Shown: positions 26,415 through 35,984, counted from the first letter of the stretch. The stretch: DNA of 64,000 bases from Rothia nasimurium (GCF_928381705.1 NZ_CAKMSR010000014.1:1-64000); one strand, 5' to 3'. A program made the numbers and translations. Notes: generated by a model not told the origin, from the letters alone.

Positions 26415-27640
26415 GCGCCGCGCTGCTCTTCCTGGCCGGTGCCTGCCTGGCCGGGCTCTTCGAGGGCCAGCTGCCCGTAGGCGCTCTGGATGCTGGTGAG
26501 CAGGGCCTGTTTTTCGTCGAAGGAGCAGAAGGCTCCGTTGATGGCGTTGTAGGTGACTTCAAAGAATTCAGGCAGGCCAAAGCCCTGGTGGGTGGCGAGT
26601 TCGGCGAATTCCCGGGTCATGCTGGTGGCGCTCATCAGGCGGTTATCGGGGTTGATGGTCACGGCGAACCCTGCCTGCAGGAGCAGGGCTGCCGGGTGCT
26701 CGTCGTGGCGGAGCGCCGGTTCAAAGTCTTTCTTTCGCCCCACGTTGCTGGCCTTTTCAGCGGCATCGGTTTGCAGGTTGGAGCAGGGGCAGGTTTCGAG
26801 CACGATACGGCGGTTTTTGACTGCTTCGGCCACCTCCCCCAGTTGCAGGATGGTCTGGGCGGGGTCAGCCCCGGGCATGAGGGTGCCATCGGGGTCGATC
26901 TCTGCCAGGGTGCGGGCGGTAATGTCTTCGGTGATACGGACGCCGTGGCCCAGTCGCAGGGCCCGGCCGGTGACCAGGGCTTCGCGGATAGAGGCCAGAC
27001 CGAAGGCTTCACCGGCGTGGAGGGTGACGGGCAGGAAGTGCTCGGCGGCAAGGTTCAGGGCTTCTGCGTGAGATGAGGTGGGGTGGCCGTCCTCGGGCCC
27101 GGCCAGGTCGAAGCCCACCACGCCCAGGGCCCGGTAGGCCAGGGCGGTTTTGACGACCTCCAGGGAGTTGTTTTGGTGGCGCATGGCGCACAGAATCTGG
27201 TTGACCAGGATGCGTCCGCCGGCCCGACCTACCTGCTCCATGCCGTCCATGAGCCCGTCGGCGACCGCTTCAACAGCCTGGGCCATGGTCAGCCCACCGC
27301 GCAGGTGCAGCTCGGGGGCCCAGCGCACCTCGCCGTAGATAACGCCGTCGGCGGCCAGGGTCAGAACGTGCTCGCGGGCAACCCGGCGCAGGTTCTCTGC
27401 GGTTTGCATGACGGCTACGGTGTGCTCGAAGGTTTCTAGGTAGCGGGCCAGGGAGCGAGAGTCTGCTGCCTGTTTGAACCACTCCCCCAGCTCCTGCGGG
27501 TCGGTTGCGGGCAGGGTGTGGCCCACCTGGTCAGCTAGCTCGATGAGGGTCTCGGGCAGCAGGCCACCATCGAGGTGGTCGTGCAGGCAGACTTTGGGGA
27601 GTTTCTGGAGCCAGGTTGTGGTGGGCGCGGGTGCAGTCAT
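26411..27640 (-). CDS. add: Adenosine deaminase
   Basis: Zinc enzyme converting adenosine or deoxyadenosine to inosine forms in purine salvage. At 409 residues it is slightly longer than the family core. Motifs in order: LHDHLDGGL near residue 19 (zinc His pair; HxH variant HDH), TLHAGEAFG near 215 (zinc His and catalytic Glu), GHGVRI near 242, and the C-terminal NPDNRLMS (catalytic Asp pair reads PDN here, where many enzymes have DDP). It belongs to the nucleoside uptake and salvage block with deoA, cdd and the BMP transporter. Confidence 0.92.
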   Translation of the reverse strand: MTAPAPTTTWLQKLPKVCLHDHLDGGLLPETLIELADQVGHTLPATDPQELGEWFKQAADSRSLARYLETFEHTVAVMQTAENLRRVAREHVLTLAADGVIYGEVRWAPELHLRGGLTMAQAVEAVADGLMDGMEQVGRAGGRILVNQILCAMRHQNNSLEVVKTALAYRALGVVGFDLAGPEDGHPTSSHAEALNLAAEHFLPVTLHAGEAFGLASIREALVTGRALRLGHGVRITEDITARTLAEIDPDGTLMPGADPAQTILQLGEVAEAVKNRRIVLETCPCSNLQTDAAEKASNVGRKKDFEPALRHDEHPAALLLQAGFAVTINPDNRLMSATSMTREFAELATHQGFGLPEFFEVTYNAINGAFCSFDEKQALLTSIQSAYGQLALEEPGQAGTGQEEQRGA

Positions 27641-27665
27641 GCGGGAAAGGTTCTTTCAGTAGTGG

Positions 27666-27701
27666 CCCGCCCCGAAAAGGCCGGGGCTCTTTCGGGGCGG
27701 G
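27666..27701 (-). terminator. Hairpin downstream of the 552-aa gene
   Basis: CCCGCCCCGAAA pairs with TTTCGGGGCGGG, with an inner GGCCGGGGCTC loop. It lies between the stop at 27727 and the add start and would separate the two genes. Confidence 0.6.
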
Positions 27702-27726
27702 TGCGTCAGGTGAGGGGTGAGCGGGC

Positions 27727-29385
27727 CTAGAAGGTCCAGGAGGCTAGGGCCTCACTCATGTGGGCCGGGATGTTCTCGCCGGTGCGGGGGAACATGCGCA
27801 GCTCTTCAACGTACTGCTGGGCGGGCAGGTGCTCGGGGTAGCGCACGAAGGCTTCTTCATCGGTGTAATCGAAGGAGGCCTCGACCGGGGTGCCGGGGGT
27901 GAAGCGGATATTGATGGCCAGGGGTGAGCCGTGGCCTTCCTTGTAGGAGTCGGCCTTGAGCTGCAGAATCGCCAGGGTCTCTTCGGGGATCAGGTCGAAG
28001 GTGCGCACCTGCTCCCAGAAGCCATTGCGGCGCACGTGGGTCAGGGCGTCGTAGTAGGAGCCCAGGGTACGCACACGAATGAGCACGGTAGACACATCGC
28101 GGGCGGTACCGTCTGCCCCGAACAGGGCCTCGTAGGCCGGAGCGAAGCGGGAGACAACCTCAGCTTCGGTGAGCACCAGGTTGCCGCTGGCCTTCTCGGT
28201 GGCAGAGGGCTTGGGCTGGCTGTGCTCGGCGTAGGAGGGGGCGATGTCCACGCTAGTGCTGGTCATGGGAGCATCCAGGGTCGGTGCGGACGCGGGCAGG
28301 CTGCTGGCCTGGGCCGGTGCAGCGGACGCCTGGGGCTGGTCTTCGGTCTCGAATTCGCTGTCATCCAGGTGGGTGGGCAGCTGGTGGGCGTCATTCTCGT
28401 CGGCTGCGGTAGTTTCTTCTGCCGGGGCGGCGTCTTCGGCGGGCGCTGCTTCTTCTGCCGGAGTTGCAGAGCGGACGCTCGCAGTCGCCGGGTAGTTCTC
28501 AGCGGCAGCGGCGGTTACGGCACCCTGCTGGTAAGCGGTATCTGTTTCGGGAGCCTCCTCAGCGGCAGCGTCTTCCGCAGCAGCTTCTTCATCGTTACCT
28601 GCTTCTGCCGCGGGGGCCTCTTCCTGCGCAGGCTCTACAGCCGCTTCTTCAGCGGTATCTGAGGCTTCCTCAGCGGGGCTTTCAGCCTTCTCTGCTTCGC
28701 TCTGGTCAGTATTCTCCTGTGCTGCTTTCTCTTGCGCTGCCTTCTCCTGAGCCAGACGGGCTGAGATCCGGCTCATGCGATCCTCAGCCTGGGCGGCGGT
28801 TTCCCCCTGCCCTGCGGCAACCGGGGCGGGGGCGGCATCCTTACCCTGCTCAGCCTCAGCAACCTGCTGAGCCTGGGCAGCGCCCATATCCAGGGCGTAG
28901 TTGAGGTTGTGGGTCTTGCTGGTGGCGGTGTTCATGAAAGAAGCGTGCACAGCCGCATCGCTGCCAATGGCGGGGTTAACCACAATCAGGGCGCGGTTCC
29001 AGGCGCCGCGCTCGCTCTTCTCTTCCTCAACGTAAAGGTCAGCCACGGCCTGGAACCACTCGCTACCGGGGGTGACCAGACCAGACTCAACTTCCTGGCC
29101 GCGCTGGTAGAGGGTGTACTTCATGTCGTTGGCGTTCTGGGTCAGGTTCAGGGTCACCTGGCCCTCTGCCTTAGCACGCATGAGCTTGACGACGGCTTTG
29201 AGGCCCTCGCCTGCGCCCAGGCGGGTGGGGGCAGGGGCAGTCTCAGCGGTCTTGGGGGTATGCGCCTGTTCGGCGTCGATACCGGTTGCCAGAACATCCC
29301 GCTGGGCGGTGTCGCTAGAGGCGGGCTGGGCGGTGTTCTGTGCGGGGGCAGGTGCCTGAGTTTTTTTGCGGCTAAATAGGCCCAC
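27727..29385 (-). CDS. Unrecognised two-domain protein with long Ala/Glu linker
   Basis: The product is 552 residues. A basic start (MGLFSRKKTQ) leads to a folded domain near residues 55-170 (GLKAVVKLMRAKAEGQVTLNL ... WFQAVADLYVEEE). About 220 residues of Ala/Glu/Pro low complexity (190-410) follow, then a second folded domain (about 420-552) with VSTVLIRVRTLGSYYDALTHV and DEEAFVRYPEHLPAQQYVEEL. Both domains end in an aromatic, acidic, helical segment, and they resemble each other loosely. No signal peptide or membrane helix is present. I do not recognise the family. It sits between add and deoA without obvious relation to nucleosides and is probably cytosolic. Confidence 0.75.
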   Translation of the reverse strand: MGLFSRKKTQAPAPAQNTAQPASSDTAQRDVLATGIDAEQAHTPKTAETAPAPTRLGAGEGLKAVVKLMRAKAEGQVTLNLTQNANDMKYTLYQRGQEVESGLVTPGSEWFQAVADLYVEEEKSERGAWNRALIVVNPAIGSDAAVHASFMNTATSKTHNLNYALDMGAAQAQQVAEAEQGKDAAPAPVAAGQGETAAQAEDRMSRISARLAQEKAAQEKAAQENTDQSEAEKAESPAEEASDTAEEAAVEPAQEEAPAAEAGNDEEAAAEDAAAEEAPETDTAYQQGAVTAAAAENYPATASVRSATPAEEAAPAEDAAPAEETTAADENDAHQLPTHLDDSEFETEDQPQASAAPAQASSLPASAPTLDAPMTSTSVDIAPSYAEHSQPKPSATEKASGNLVLTEAEVVSRFAPAYEALFGADGTARDVSTVLIRVRTLGSYYDALTHVRRNGFWEQVRTFDLIPEETLAILQLKADSYKEGHGSPLAINIRFTPGTPVEASFDYTDEEAFVRYPEHLPAQQYVEELRMFPRTGENIPAHMSEALASWTF

Positions 29386-29421
29386 GGTTCTTCTCTTTTC
29401 TTGCAGGGTCGAAGGGAGGTT

Positions 29422-30720
29422 TTAAGCGTTGATTCTATCCAGAATCAGGTCGGTGGGGGTGTAATCGCCTCCGATAGTCCAGGCGTCCTTGAGGGATTCC
29501 AGGGCTCGTTCAAAGCGTTCGGGGGTGTCGGTCATCAGCGTCATCAGGGGCTGGCCGGCGGTGACGGTGTCGCCGGGCTTGGCGTGCAGGTTGATACCCG
29601 CTGCCAGCTGCACGGCGTCTTCCTTGCGGGCTCGGCCTGCGCCCAGGCGCCAGGACGCCACGCCCACGGCCAGGGCGTCCAGGCGGGTGAGGGTGCCGCT
29701 TGCGTCAGCGTAGACGGTGTGGGTTTCGCGGGCCTGGGGCAGGGCTACATCGGGGTCGCCGCCCTGGGCGGAAATCATTTCGCGCCACTTGTCCATGGCG
29801 CGGCCGTCCGCAAGAGCCTCGGCGGGGTCGGCATCGATGCCGGAGTTTTTGAGCATGACCCGGGCCAGCTCGACGGTTAGTTCGACAATATCGGCGGGCC
29901 CACCGCCGGCGAGCACCTCAACAGATTCTGCCACCTCATTGGCGTTGCCAACGGCCAGGCCCAGGGGGGTGTCCATGTTGGTGAGCAGGGCACTGGTTTT
30001 AACGCCGGCGCCCTGGCCCAGCTCAACCATGACCTCTGCCAGCTCGCGGGCGCGCGCGGCGTCCTTCATAAAGGCACCGGAGCCGACCTTGACGTCGAGC
30101 ACCAGGGAGTCGGTACCTTCGGCGATTTTCTTGCTCATGATGGACGATGCAATGAGTGGGATTGCCTCGACAGTGGAGGTGGTGTCGCGCAGGGCGTAGA
30201 GCTTCTTGTCGGCGGGGGCCAGGCCGGTACCTGCAGCTGAGATAACAGCGCCGACGGTACCGAGAATGTCCAGGGTCTTTTCGTTGGAAATGTTGGCCTG
30301 CCAGCCGGGGATAGCTTCGAGTTTGTCAAGGGTGCCGCCGGTGTGGCCCAGGCCGCGGCCTGAGAGCTGGGGTACTGCCACGTTATAGACGGCGACCAGC
30401 GGGGCCAGAGGCAGGGTGATTTTGTCACCAACGCCGCCGGTGGAGTGCTTATCTGCGGTGGCAAGTTTTTTGCCGGGACCGATGATGGATGAGAAATCCA
30501 TGCGCTCGCCGGAGCGGATCATGGCGTCAGTCCAGCGGGCGATCTCTTCGCGGTTCATGCCGTTGAGAAAGATGGCCATGGCCAGGGCGCTCATCTGCTC
30601 GTCGGCTACGACGCCGCGGGTATAGGCGTCGATAACCCAGTCGATCTGGTCGTTGGTGAGGGTTCCGTGGTCGCGTTTGGTGCGGATAATGTCTACGGCG
30701 TCGAAAGCTTCGGTGCTCAA
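29422..30720 (-). CDS. deoA: Thymidine phosphorylase
   Basis: Phosphorolyses thymidine/deoxyuridine to base plus 2-deoxyribose-1-phosphate. The 432 residues carry the family signature around SGRGLGHTGGTLDKLEAIPG (about residue 108) and the phosphate/glycine loop KHSTGGVGDKITL near 79, with a C-terminal alpha/beta domain (GINLHAKPGDTVTAGQPLM). It follows cdd (deaminates cytidine to uridine) and lies downstream of the nucleoside ABC transporter on the same strand. Together these point to uptake and breakdown of nucleosides. Confidence 0.95.
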   Translation of the reverse strand: MSTEAFDAVDIIRTKRDHGTLTNDQIDWVIDAYTRGVVADEQMSALAMAIFLNGMNREEIARWTDAMIRSGERMDFSSIIGPGKKLATADKHSTGGVGDKITLPLAPLVAVYNVAVPQLSGRGLGHTGGTLDKLEAIPGWQANISNEKTLDILGTVGAVISAAGTGLAPADKKLYALRDTTSTVEAIPLIASSIMSKKIAEGTDSLVLDVKVGSGAFMKDAARARELAEVMVELGQGAGVKTSALLTNMDTPLGLAVGNANEVAESVEVLAGGGPADIVELTVELARVMLKNSGIDADPAEALADGRAMDKWREMISAQGGDPDVALPQARETHTVYADASGTLTRLDALAVGVASWRLGAGRARKEDAVQLAAGINLHAKPGDTVTAGQPLMTLMTDTPERFERALESLKDAWTIGGDYTPTDLILDRINA

Positions 30721-30859
30721 GCGCTCACCTTCCCGGCAGGGTGCAGCTTCGCTCCCCTGCCCTGTTGTGTCGTGTTGTTCGGGCGTCTCTTCCAGTATGC
30801 CAGTTTGCGCCGGGGCTTGGCCTGAGCAAAGCGGTCAGTGAACGGGAAAGATAGGGACG

Positions 30860-31261
30860 TTAGGGGGCAGCTAGGCGGTCGGGGCCGAAGGCGTCGGGCA
30901 GCATCTGCTCAATGGTGAGCACCCCGCTGGTGGAGCGCAGGAGCATGCCGGGGGTGCTGTGTTCGTAGAGCAGCTGACGGCAGCGACCACAGGGCATAAG
31001 CGCATTGCCGTCCTTATCAACGCAGGCAAATGCGGCAAGCTTGCCGCCGCCGGTGCGGAAGAGCTCGGAAATCAGCGAGCATTCGGCGCAGAGGGTGATC
31101 CCGTAGGAGGCGTTTTCGATGTTCGCGCCGGTAATCAGGCGCCCGTCGGTGGTCAGGGCTGCGGCCCCCACCGCGAAGTTGGAGTAGGGCGAGTAGGAGT
31201 TCGCCAGGGCTGCGGTGGCGGCAGCGGTGAGCTGGTCCCAGTCAATGTCTTGCGTAGTCAT
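30860..31261 (-). CDS. cdd: Cytidine deaminase
   Basis: Homotetrameric zinc enzyme turning cytidine/deoxycytidine into uridine forms. The 133 residues contain GANIENASYGITLCAE (zinc Cys and proton-shuttling Glu near residue 53) and MPCGRCRQLL (two zinc Cys near 88). The start is the ATG at 31261. The alternative from 31363 reads into a structured intergenic hairpin and has no family similarity. It is followed by deoA 139 bases downstream. Confidence 0.94.
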   Translation of the reverse strand: MTTQDIDWDQLTAAATAALANSYSPYSNFAVGAAALTTDGRLITGANIENASYGITLCAECSLISELFRTGGGKLAAFACVDKDGNALMPCGRCRQLLYEHSTPGMLLRSTSGVLTIEQMLPDAFGPDRLAAP

Positions 31262-31299
31262 TGGTATCTTTCTTTGTTTTTCTACAGGTATGGGGAGGC

Positions 31300-31402
31300 G
31301 GAGGCGGACGCCCCTTTGCCGACTAACCTTCTCGCAGGCTCGCAGAGCTCGCACGCGATTCATGCCAGCCCCAGCCAGTCGGCTGCCGGGGCGTCCGCCT
31401 CC
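31300..31402. repeat. Structured intergenic element 3 (upstream of cdd)
   Basis: GGAGGCGGACGCCCC at 31300-31314 and GGGGCGTCCGCCTCC at 31388-31402 pair exactly, extended inward by GCCGAC/GTCGGC. The interior has CTCGCAGGCTCGC and ATGCCAGCCCCAGCC, the latter being the complement of words in the element at 59470. It is shorter than the others and is the only one lying 5' to a gene, 39 bases upstream of the cdd start. Confidence 0.6.
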
Positions 31403-31436
31403 ACCCTAGCCCAGCCTCAAGAACGTTAAGACGGCA

Positions 31437-31469
31437 GTGGCCGCTACCCTACATGAAGGTAGCGGCCAC
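31437..31469 (-). terminator. Hairpin downstream of the nucleoside transporter operon
   Basis: GTGGCCGCTACC pairs with GGTAGCGGCCAC around about 8 bases. Position between the permease gene and cdd suggests a terminator, though the T tract is weak. Confidence 0.5.
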
Positions 31470-31478
31470 CCGGTTTAG

Positions 31479-31632
31479 AGGGAGAAGAAGCTCAAGCGCC
31501 GGTAGGGTATGCCGCCTGCCAGCGCGTGGATCGGATGGAGCAAACTTTTCCGAGCGCGCGAGGAAAGAAAAAGTTTGCGGAATCAGCCGAGCCTGCGAGG
31601 CTGTATAACCCGGATGGCGCTACTTATCTCCC
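31479..31632. repeat. Structured intergenic element 4 (after permease gene)
   Basis: The outer arms AGGGAGA...AGCGCC...GGGTATGC (left) and GTATAACCCGGATGGCGCT...TCTCCCT (right) pair imperfectly. Inside, GCAAACTT at 31540-31547 pairs with AAGTTTGC at 31571-31578 around CCGAGCGCGCGAGGAAA. The same loop is closed by GCAGATT/AATCTGC in the elements at 45084 and 62514. A further CAGCC/GGCTG stem follows GGAAT. Confidence 0.75.
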
Positions 31633-31647
31633 TGCGTCCGTCCGGGC

Positions 31648-32940
31648 CTACTCCTTGATGTAGGGCTTGCCCACTGCGGCGGGGCCGCGGGAGCGCCCGA
31701 CCAGACCAGCTACCGCGAAGATGGTAACCAGGTAGGGCAGCATGGCCAGCAGTTCGGTAGGCACGCTAGTACCCAGGATGGAAAGGACGAACTGCAGGTT
31801 GAGGGAGAAGCCGAAGAGGAGGGCGGCGGAGAGGGCTCCGATGGGAGTCCAGCGGCCGAAGATGAGGGCGGCGAGGGCGATGTAGCCCTGACCGGCGGTC
31901 ATATCGGAGTTGAAGGAGGATACGGAGACCAGGGTGAAGAAGGCTCCGCCCATACCGGCTACAGCACCTGCGAGCAGGACGTTGGTGGCGCGTAGGCGGT
32001 TGACGTTAACGCCCAGGGTATCGGCCGCCTTAGGATGCTCACCGACAGCACGGGTACGCAGGCCCCAGCGGGTCTTGTTGAGGGCGAACCAGATGACGGC
32101 TACCACGATGTACATGAGGTAGACCAGCACGTTCTGGTTGAAGAGGACGGGGCCCAGAACAGGGATTTCGGAGAGGCCGGGGATGGCGAAGGCCGGCAGC
32201 TTGGGGGCTGAGTTGAGGGTGGAGGCGTTGGGTTCGAGGACGCGACTGAAGAGGAAGCCGGTGAGACCTGAGACCAGGACGTTGACCACGACACCCACGA
32301 TGACCTGGTCGACCAGGTACTTGATGGAGAAGAGGGCCAGCAGGGCTGAGACCAGCATGCCGCCGATCATGGCTGCGAGAAGGCCTGCCCAGGCGTTCTT
32401 CGTGATGGAACCTACCAGGACAGCTGAGAAGGCGCCCAGCAGGAGCTGGCCTTCGATGGCGATGTTGACGATGCCGGAGCGCTCGCAGAGCAGGCCGCCC
32501 ATGGAGCCGAAGATCATGGGGATGGAGAGCAGCACGGCGCCGTTGAGCAGGGAGACCAGGGAGAGTTCTGGCTTGGCGGTAGAGCCAATGGCCCAGATGA
32601 GTAGGCCGGAGGCAAAGGAGAACCAGAAGAGGGGGGCTACCCAGCGGCCCAGGGTCTTGCCGGCGTTGGTGGTCACCAGGGCGTAGCCTGCGAGGGCCAG
32701 CATAACGATGGAGGCTACCCAACCGTAGACCTGGGGGTTAATGTTCAGGGGTTCGGCGGAGAACCAGCTGACGCCGTCGCTGATGCTCATGCTGATGGTG
32801 CTCTTGGGGGCGCGCAGGGCGATGAGCAGGGTGCCGATGACGGCGAGTACACCGTAGATAATGGGGTTCTTCCAGTTTTTGACAACCAGCTTTTCTTCTG
32901 AAGTGCTGGCGGTGGTTTCGGGAGTTGCGGTGACGCTCAT
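31648..32940 (-). CDS. ABC transporter permease, nucleoside/BMP type (NupQ-like)
   Basis: A 430-residue inner membrane permease of the BPD_transp_2 family with about ten membrane segments. An N-terminal extension of about 25 residues precedes the first helix. Family blocks GGLLCERSGIVNIAIEGQLLLGA and LRTRAVGEHPKAADTLGVN identify sugar/nucleoside-type permeases, and the tail RSRGPAAVGKPYIKE is typical for NupQ-like proteins. It is the last gene of the BMP-ATPase-permease-permease operon, two bases after its partner permease. Confidence 0.9.
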   Translation of the reverse strand: MSVTATPETTASTSEEKLVVKNWKNPIIYGVLAVIGTLLIALRAPKSTISMSISDGVSWFSAEPLNINPQVYGWVASIVMLALAGYALVTTNAGKTLGRWVAPLFWFSFASGLLIWAIGSTAKPELSLVSLLNGAVLLSIPMIFGSMGGLLCERSGIVNIAIEGQLLLGAFSAVLVGSITKNAWAGLLAAMIGGMLVSALLALFSIKYLVDQVIVGVVVNVLVSGLTGFLFSRVLEPNASTLNSAPKLPAFAIPGLSEIPVLGPVLFNQNVLVYLMYIVVAVIWFALNKTRWGLRTRAVGEHPKAADTLGVNVNRLRATNVLLAGAVAGMGGAFFTLVSVSSFNSDMTAGQGYIALAALIFGRWTPIGALSAALLFGFSLNLQFVLSILGTSVPTELLAMLPYLVTIFAVAGLVGRSRGPAAVGKPYIKE

Positions 32941-32942
32941 GG

Positions 32943-34241
32943 TTATGCCTCCACGGCCTTCTTCTTAGCTGACTTCTTTTTCTTGGGCTTGCCGGTGGGG
33001 TCGGGCAGGCGGAACATGGCGCGGACCAGCGGGGGTGCGGCGATGAAGAGGACGATGAGGGCCTGGAGCACGAGGACGATGTCGATGGAGGTGCCGGTGG
33101 CGACCTGCATGGAGACGCCGCCTGCGCGGAAGGCACCGAAGAGGAGGGCGGCGAAGAAGGTACCCCAGGGGGTGGAGCGTCCGAGCAGGGCTACGGTGAT
33201 GGCGTCGAAGCCGAGGGTACCTGCGATGCCGGTGGTGAGCACCTTTTCGGTACCTGCGACCTGGGCGGTGCCGCCGAGGCCTGCCAGGGCGCCGGAGATG
33301 GCCATGACGATGATGTAGCCGGAGGCAACCGAGATACCTGCGGTGCGAGCGGCGTTGGGGTTAGCGCCGACTGCGCGCAGGCGGAAGCCGATGGTGGATC
33401 GGTTCAGGAGCCAGCTGATGAAGAGGACGGCCAGGATGGCAAGGATGAAGCCCAGGTGGAGGCGGAAGGAGGGGCCTAGGATCTGGGGGAAGACTGAGCT
33501 TTCGGGTAGCTTTTCGGAGATGGGGTTGGAGCTACCTTCGCGCTGGAGCAGGGGGGTCTTGAGCAGGTAGACCAGCAGGTTGGCCGCGATGTAGTTCATC
33601 ATGATGGACAGGATGACTTCGTGGGCACCGGTCTTGGCCTTGAGGACGCCGATGATACCGCCCCAGATTGCGCCGCCGAGGATGCCGCCGAGGACTACCA
33701 GGGGGATGGTGATGACGGCGGGAAGGCCGGCATTGAGGCCCACCCAGCCGGAGACGATAGCACCGAGGATAATCTGGCCCTGGGCACCGATGTTGAAGAG
33801 ACCTGCTCGGAAGGAGAGGGCTACGGCCAGGCCCGCGAAGATGAGCGGGGTGGCTACGGTCAGGGTTTCGGTGATGGGGCGAATCTGCTGGACAAAGCTC
33901 TTACCGTTGGGGTTGTAGATAGCGCCTTGCAGCAGGGCCAGGTAGGACTCGTAGGCAGCAGTCCAGCCCGCGCTGATGGTGTCCATGGGGCGGGCGAAGA
34001 AGTAGGAGGCCGCTTTCTGGGTGGCGGGGTCGGTTGCTGCAATCAGCAGGCCACCGACGATGAAGGCTGCCAGGGCTGCGCCGATGGAGAGGCCGACGTT
34101 GCCGCCTGCGATGCGGGCGAAGGTTGAGGGCTTCTCGGTTGCCACCAGCTGGGAGGGGACGTCCTGGGGCGGGGTTTTAACTGCTGTATCGGCAGCAAGG
34201 GCAGGGTCTACCTGCGGGGTTGCGGGCTTATGCTCGCTCAT
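32943..34241 (-). CDS. ABC transporter permease, nucleoside/BMP type (NupP-like)
   Basis: A 432-residue permease. The cytoplasmic N-terminus of about 50 residues is Pro/Thr-rich. Family blocks are ALSFRAGLFNIGAQGQIILGA, GAHEVILSIMMNYIAANLL and FRLRAVGANPNAARTAGISV. A lysine-rich tail (KPKKKKSAKKK) closes the protein. It overlaps the ATPase gene by 14 bases and abuts the second permease by 2 bases, so the three are one transcript. The heterodimeric permease would form the channel for nucleosides delivered by the BMP lipoprotein. Confidence 0.9.
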   Translation of the reverse strand: MSEHKPATPQVDPALAADTAVKTPPQDVPSQLVATEKPSTFARIAGGNVGLSIGAALAAFIVGGLLIAATDPATQKAASYFFARPMDTISAGWTAAYESYLALLQGAIYNPNGKSFVQQIRPITETLTVATPLIFAGLAVALSFRAGLFNIGAQGQIILGAIVSGWVGLNAGLPAVITIPLVVLGGILGGAIWGGIIGVLKAKTGAHEVILSIMMNYIAANLLVYLLKTPLLQREGSSNPISEKLPESSVFPQILGPSFRLHLGFILAILAVLFISWLLNRSTIGFRLRAVGANPNAARTAGISVASGYIIVMAISGALAGLGGTAQVAGTEKVLTTGIAGTLGFDAITVALLGRSTPWGTFFAALLFGAFRAGGVSMQVATGTSIDIVLVLQALIVLFIAAPPLVRAMFRLPDPTGKPKKKKSAKKKAVEA

Positions 34242-35844
34242 TCTCTTCTCCTTCTGCCCAGGGGGTCTCGGGGGTGGTGGCCATGTGCTTGGCGTGGGAA
34301 GCGCTGGGGGCTTCTTCTTCGTGTTCTGCGGCTGCTGCGAGGGCTTCTTCGTAGGTGGCTCCTGCCATCATCTGACCGAGCACGGAGCGGGGTGTGCTGG
34401 GCGGGACGATGCCCATGAGTTCGCCGTGGAAGAAGACGGCGATGCGGTCGGCTAGACCGTAAACCTCGTCGAGTTCGGTGGAGACGATGATGACGGGCAC
34501 GCCCTTGTCGCGTTCTTCAACGATGCGCTTGTGGATGAACTCGATGGAGCCGACGTCGACGCCGCGGGTGGGCTGGGATGCGACAAAGAGTTCTAGCGGG
34601 CGGGAGAGTTCGCGGGCTACGACGATTTTCTGCTGGTTACCGCCGGAAAGGGTGGAGGCGGTGTGCTCCTTGGAGCCCATGCGGATGTCGAACTCAGCAC
34701 CTGCCCGGTCGGCGTTTTCAGAAATCTTGGCACGGTTGAGGGTGCCTGCCGATGAGAAATCTTTGGTGTCGAAAAGGTCGAGGATCAGGTTCTCTGAAAT
34801 AGAGAAGGAGCCGACGAGGCCGTCCTTGCTACGGTCTTCGGGCACGAAGCCGACGCCGGTGCGCAGGACCTGCTTGGTGGTCATACCCAGCAGCTCGGTG
34901 CCGTTGAGCTTCATGGAGCCGGTGGCCTTGGGGTGCAGACCGATGATGGATTCTGCCAATTCGGTCTGGCCGTTGCCCTGCACACCGGCAACGGCGAGAA
35001 TTTCGCCGCCGTGCACGGTGAAGGTGACGTCCTTGAGCAGGGGCACGCCGTTCTCTGCAACCAGGGTGAGGTTTTCGACGGCGAAGGTCTGGTCGTTGGT
35101 CTGGGCCTCAGACTTATCGACGGTCAGCTGCACGGCCTTACCGACCATGAGGGAGGCCAGTTCGGTGGTCGACATGGAGGGGTCAGCGTGGCCCACGACC
35201 TTGCCGCGGCGGATGACGGTGATGTCGTCCGAAATTTCGCGGACTTCGCGGAGCTTGTGGGAGATGAAGAGCAGGGACTTGCCGTCCTTGCGGAGCTGGT
35301 CCATGATGCCCAGTAGCTGGTCGGTTTCTGCCGGGGTGAGCACGGCGGTGGGCTCGTCAAGAATCAGAATCTCTGCGTCGCGCACCAGGGCCTTGATAAT
35401 TTCAACGCGCTGCTGCACGCCAACGGGCAGGTCTTCAACGATGGCGTCGGGATCGACAGCAAAGCCGTAGCGGTCTGAAATCTCACGGATTTTACGGCGG
35501 GTGGTCTCAAGATCGAGGGTTCCACCCTTGAGGGATTCGGAGCCCAGGGCCACGTTCTCGGCAACGGTGAAGACGGGGACCAGCATAAAGTGCTGGTGCA
35601 CCATGCCGATACCTGCTGCCATGGCGTCTGAGGGGCCTGAGAACTCAACCGGCTGATCGTCGATGAACAGCTGGCCTTCGGTGGGCTGATAGAGACCGAA
35701 GATGACGTTCATGAGGGTGGACTTACCCGCGCCGTTTTCACCCAGCAAGCAGTGTACTGTGCCGGGGCGGACCACAAGGTCGATGCTATCGTTCGCGGTA
35801 AAGTCACCGAAGCGTTTAGTGACCTTGCGCAGTTCGAGTTTCAT
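34228..35844 (-). CDS. Double-cassette ABC ATPase, nucleoside/BMP type (NupO-like)
   Basis: A 538-residue fused ATPase. The first cassette has Walker A LGENGAGKSTLMNVIF near residue 35, a signature region PVGVQQRVEIIKAL and Walker B ILILDEPTAVLTP. The second has a degenerate Walker A region GVQGNGQTELAESI, the signature LSGGNQQKIVVAREL and LFVASQPTRGVDVGS. This asymmetry is normal for the ribose/nucleoside import class. The C-terminal extension is rich in Glu/Ala. The start ATG is at 35844. Confidence 0.93.
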   Translation of the reverse strand: MKLELRKVTKRFGDFTANDSIDLVVRPGTVHCLLGENGAGKSTLMNVIFGLYQPTEGQLFIDDQPVEFSGPSDAMAAGIGMVHQHFMLVPVFTVAENVALGSESLKGGTLDLETTRRKIREISDRYGFAVDPDAIVEDLPVGVQQRVEIIKALVRDAEILILDEPTAVLTPAETDQLLGIMDQLRKDGKSLLFISHKLREVREISDDITVIRRGKVVGHADPSMSTTELASLMVGKAVQLTVDKSEAQTNDQTFAVENLTLVAENGVPLLKDVTFTVHGGEILAVAGVQGNGQTELAESIIGLHPKATGSMKLNGTELLGMTTKQVLRTGVGFVPEDRSKDGLVGSFSISENLILDLFDTKDFSSAGTLNRAKISENADRAGAEFDIRMGSKEHTASTLSGGNQQKIVVARELSRPLELFVASQPTRGVDVGSIEFIHKRIVEERDKGVPVIIVSTELDEVYGLADRIAVFFHGELMGIVPPSTPRSVLGQMMAGATYEEALAAAAEHEEEAPSASHAKHMATTPETPWAEGEENERA

Positions 35845-35984
35845 GGGGTGGCTTTCTGTGTGAGAACCGGACGCACACTACGGCCTGGTGCAGGCTGCAG
35901 AGTGAAGGAGTGTTTGTGCCTAGTTTAGCGGTTTAGGCTCCTACCCTAAAGGCTGTCTGCAAGAGCAGGACCGCTGGCCAGACA

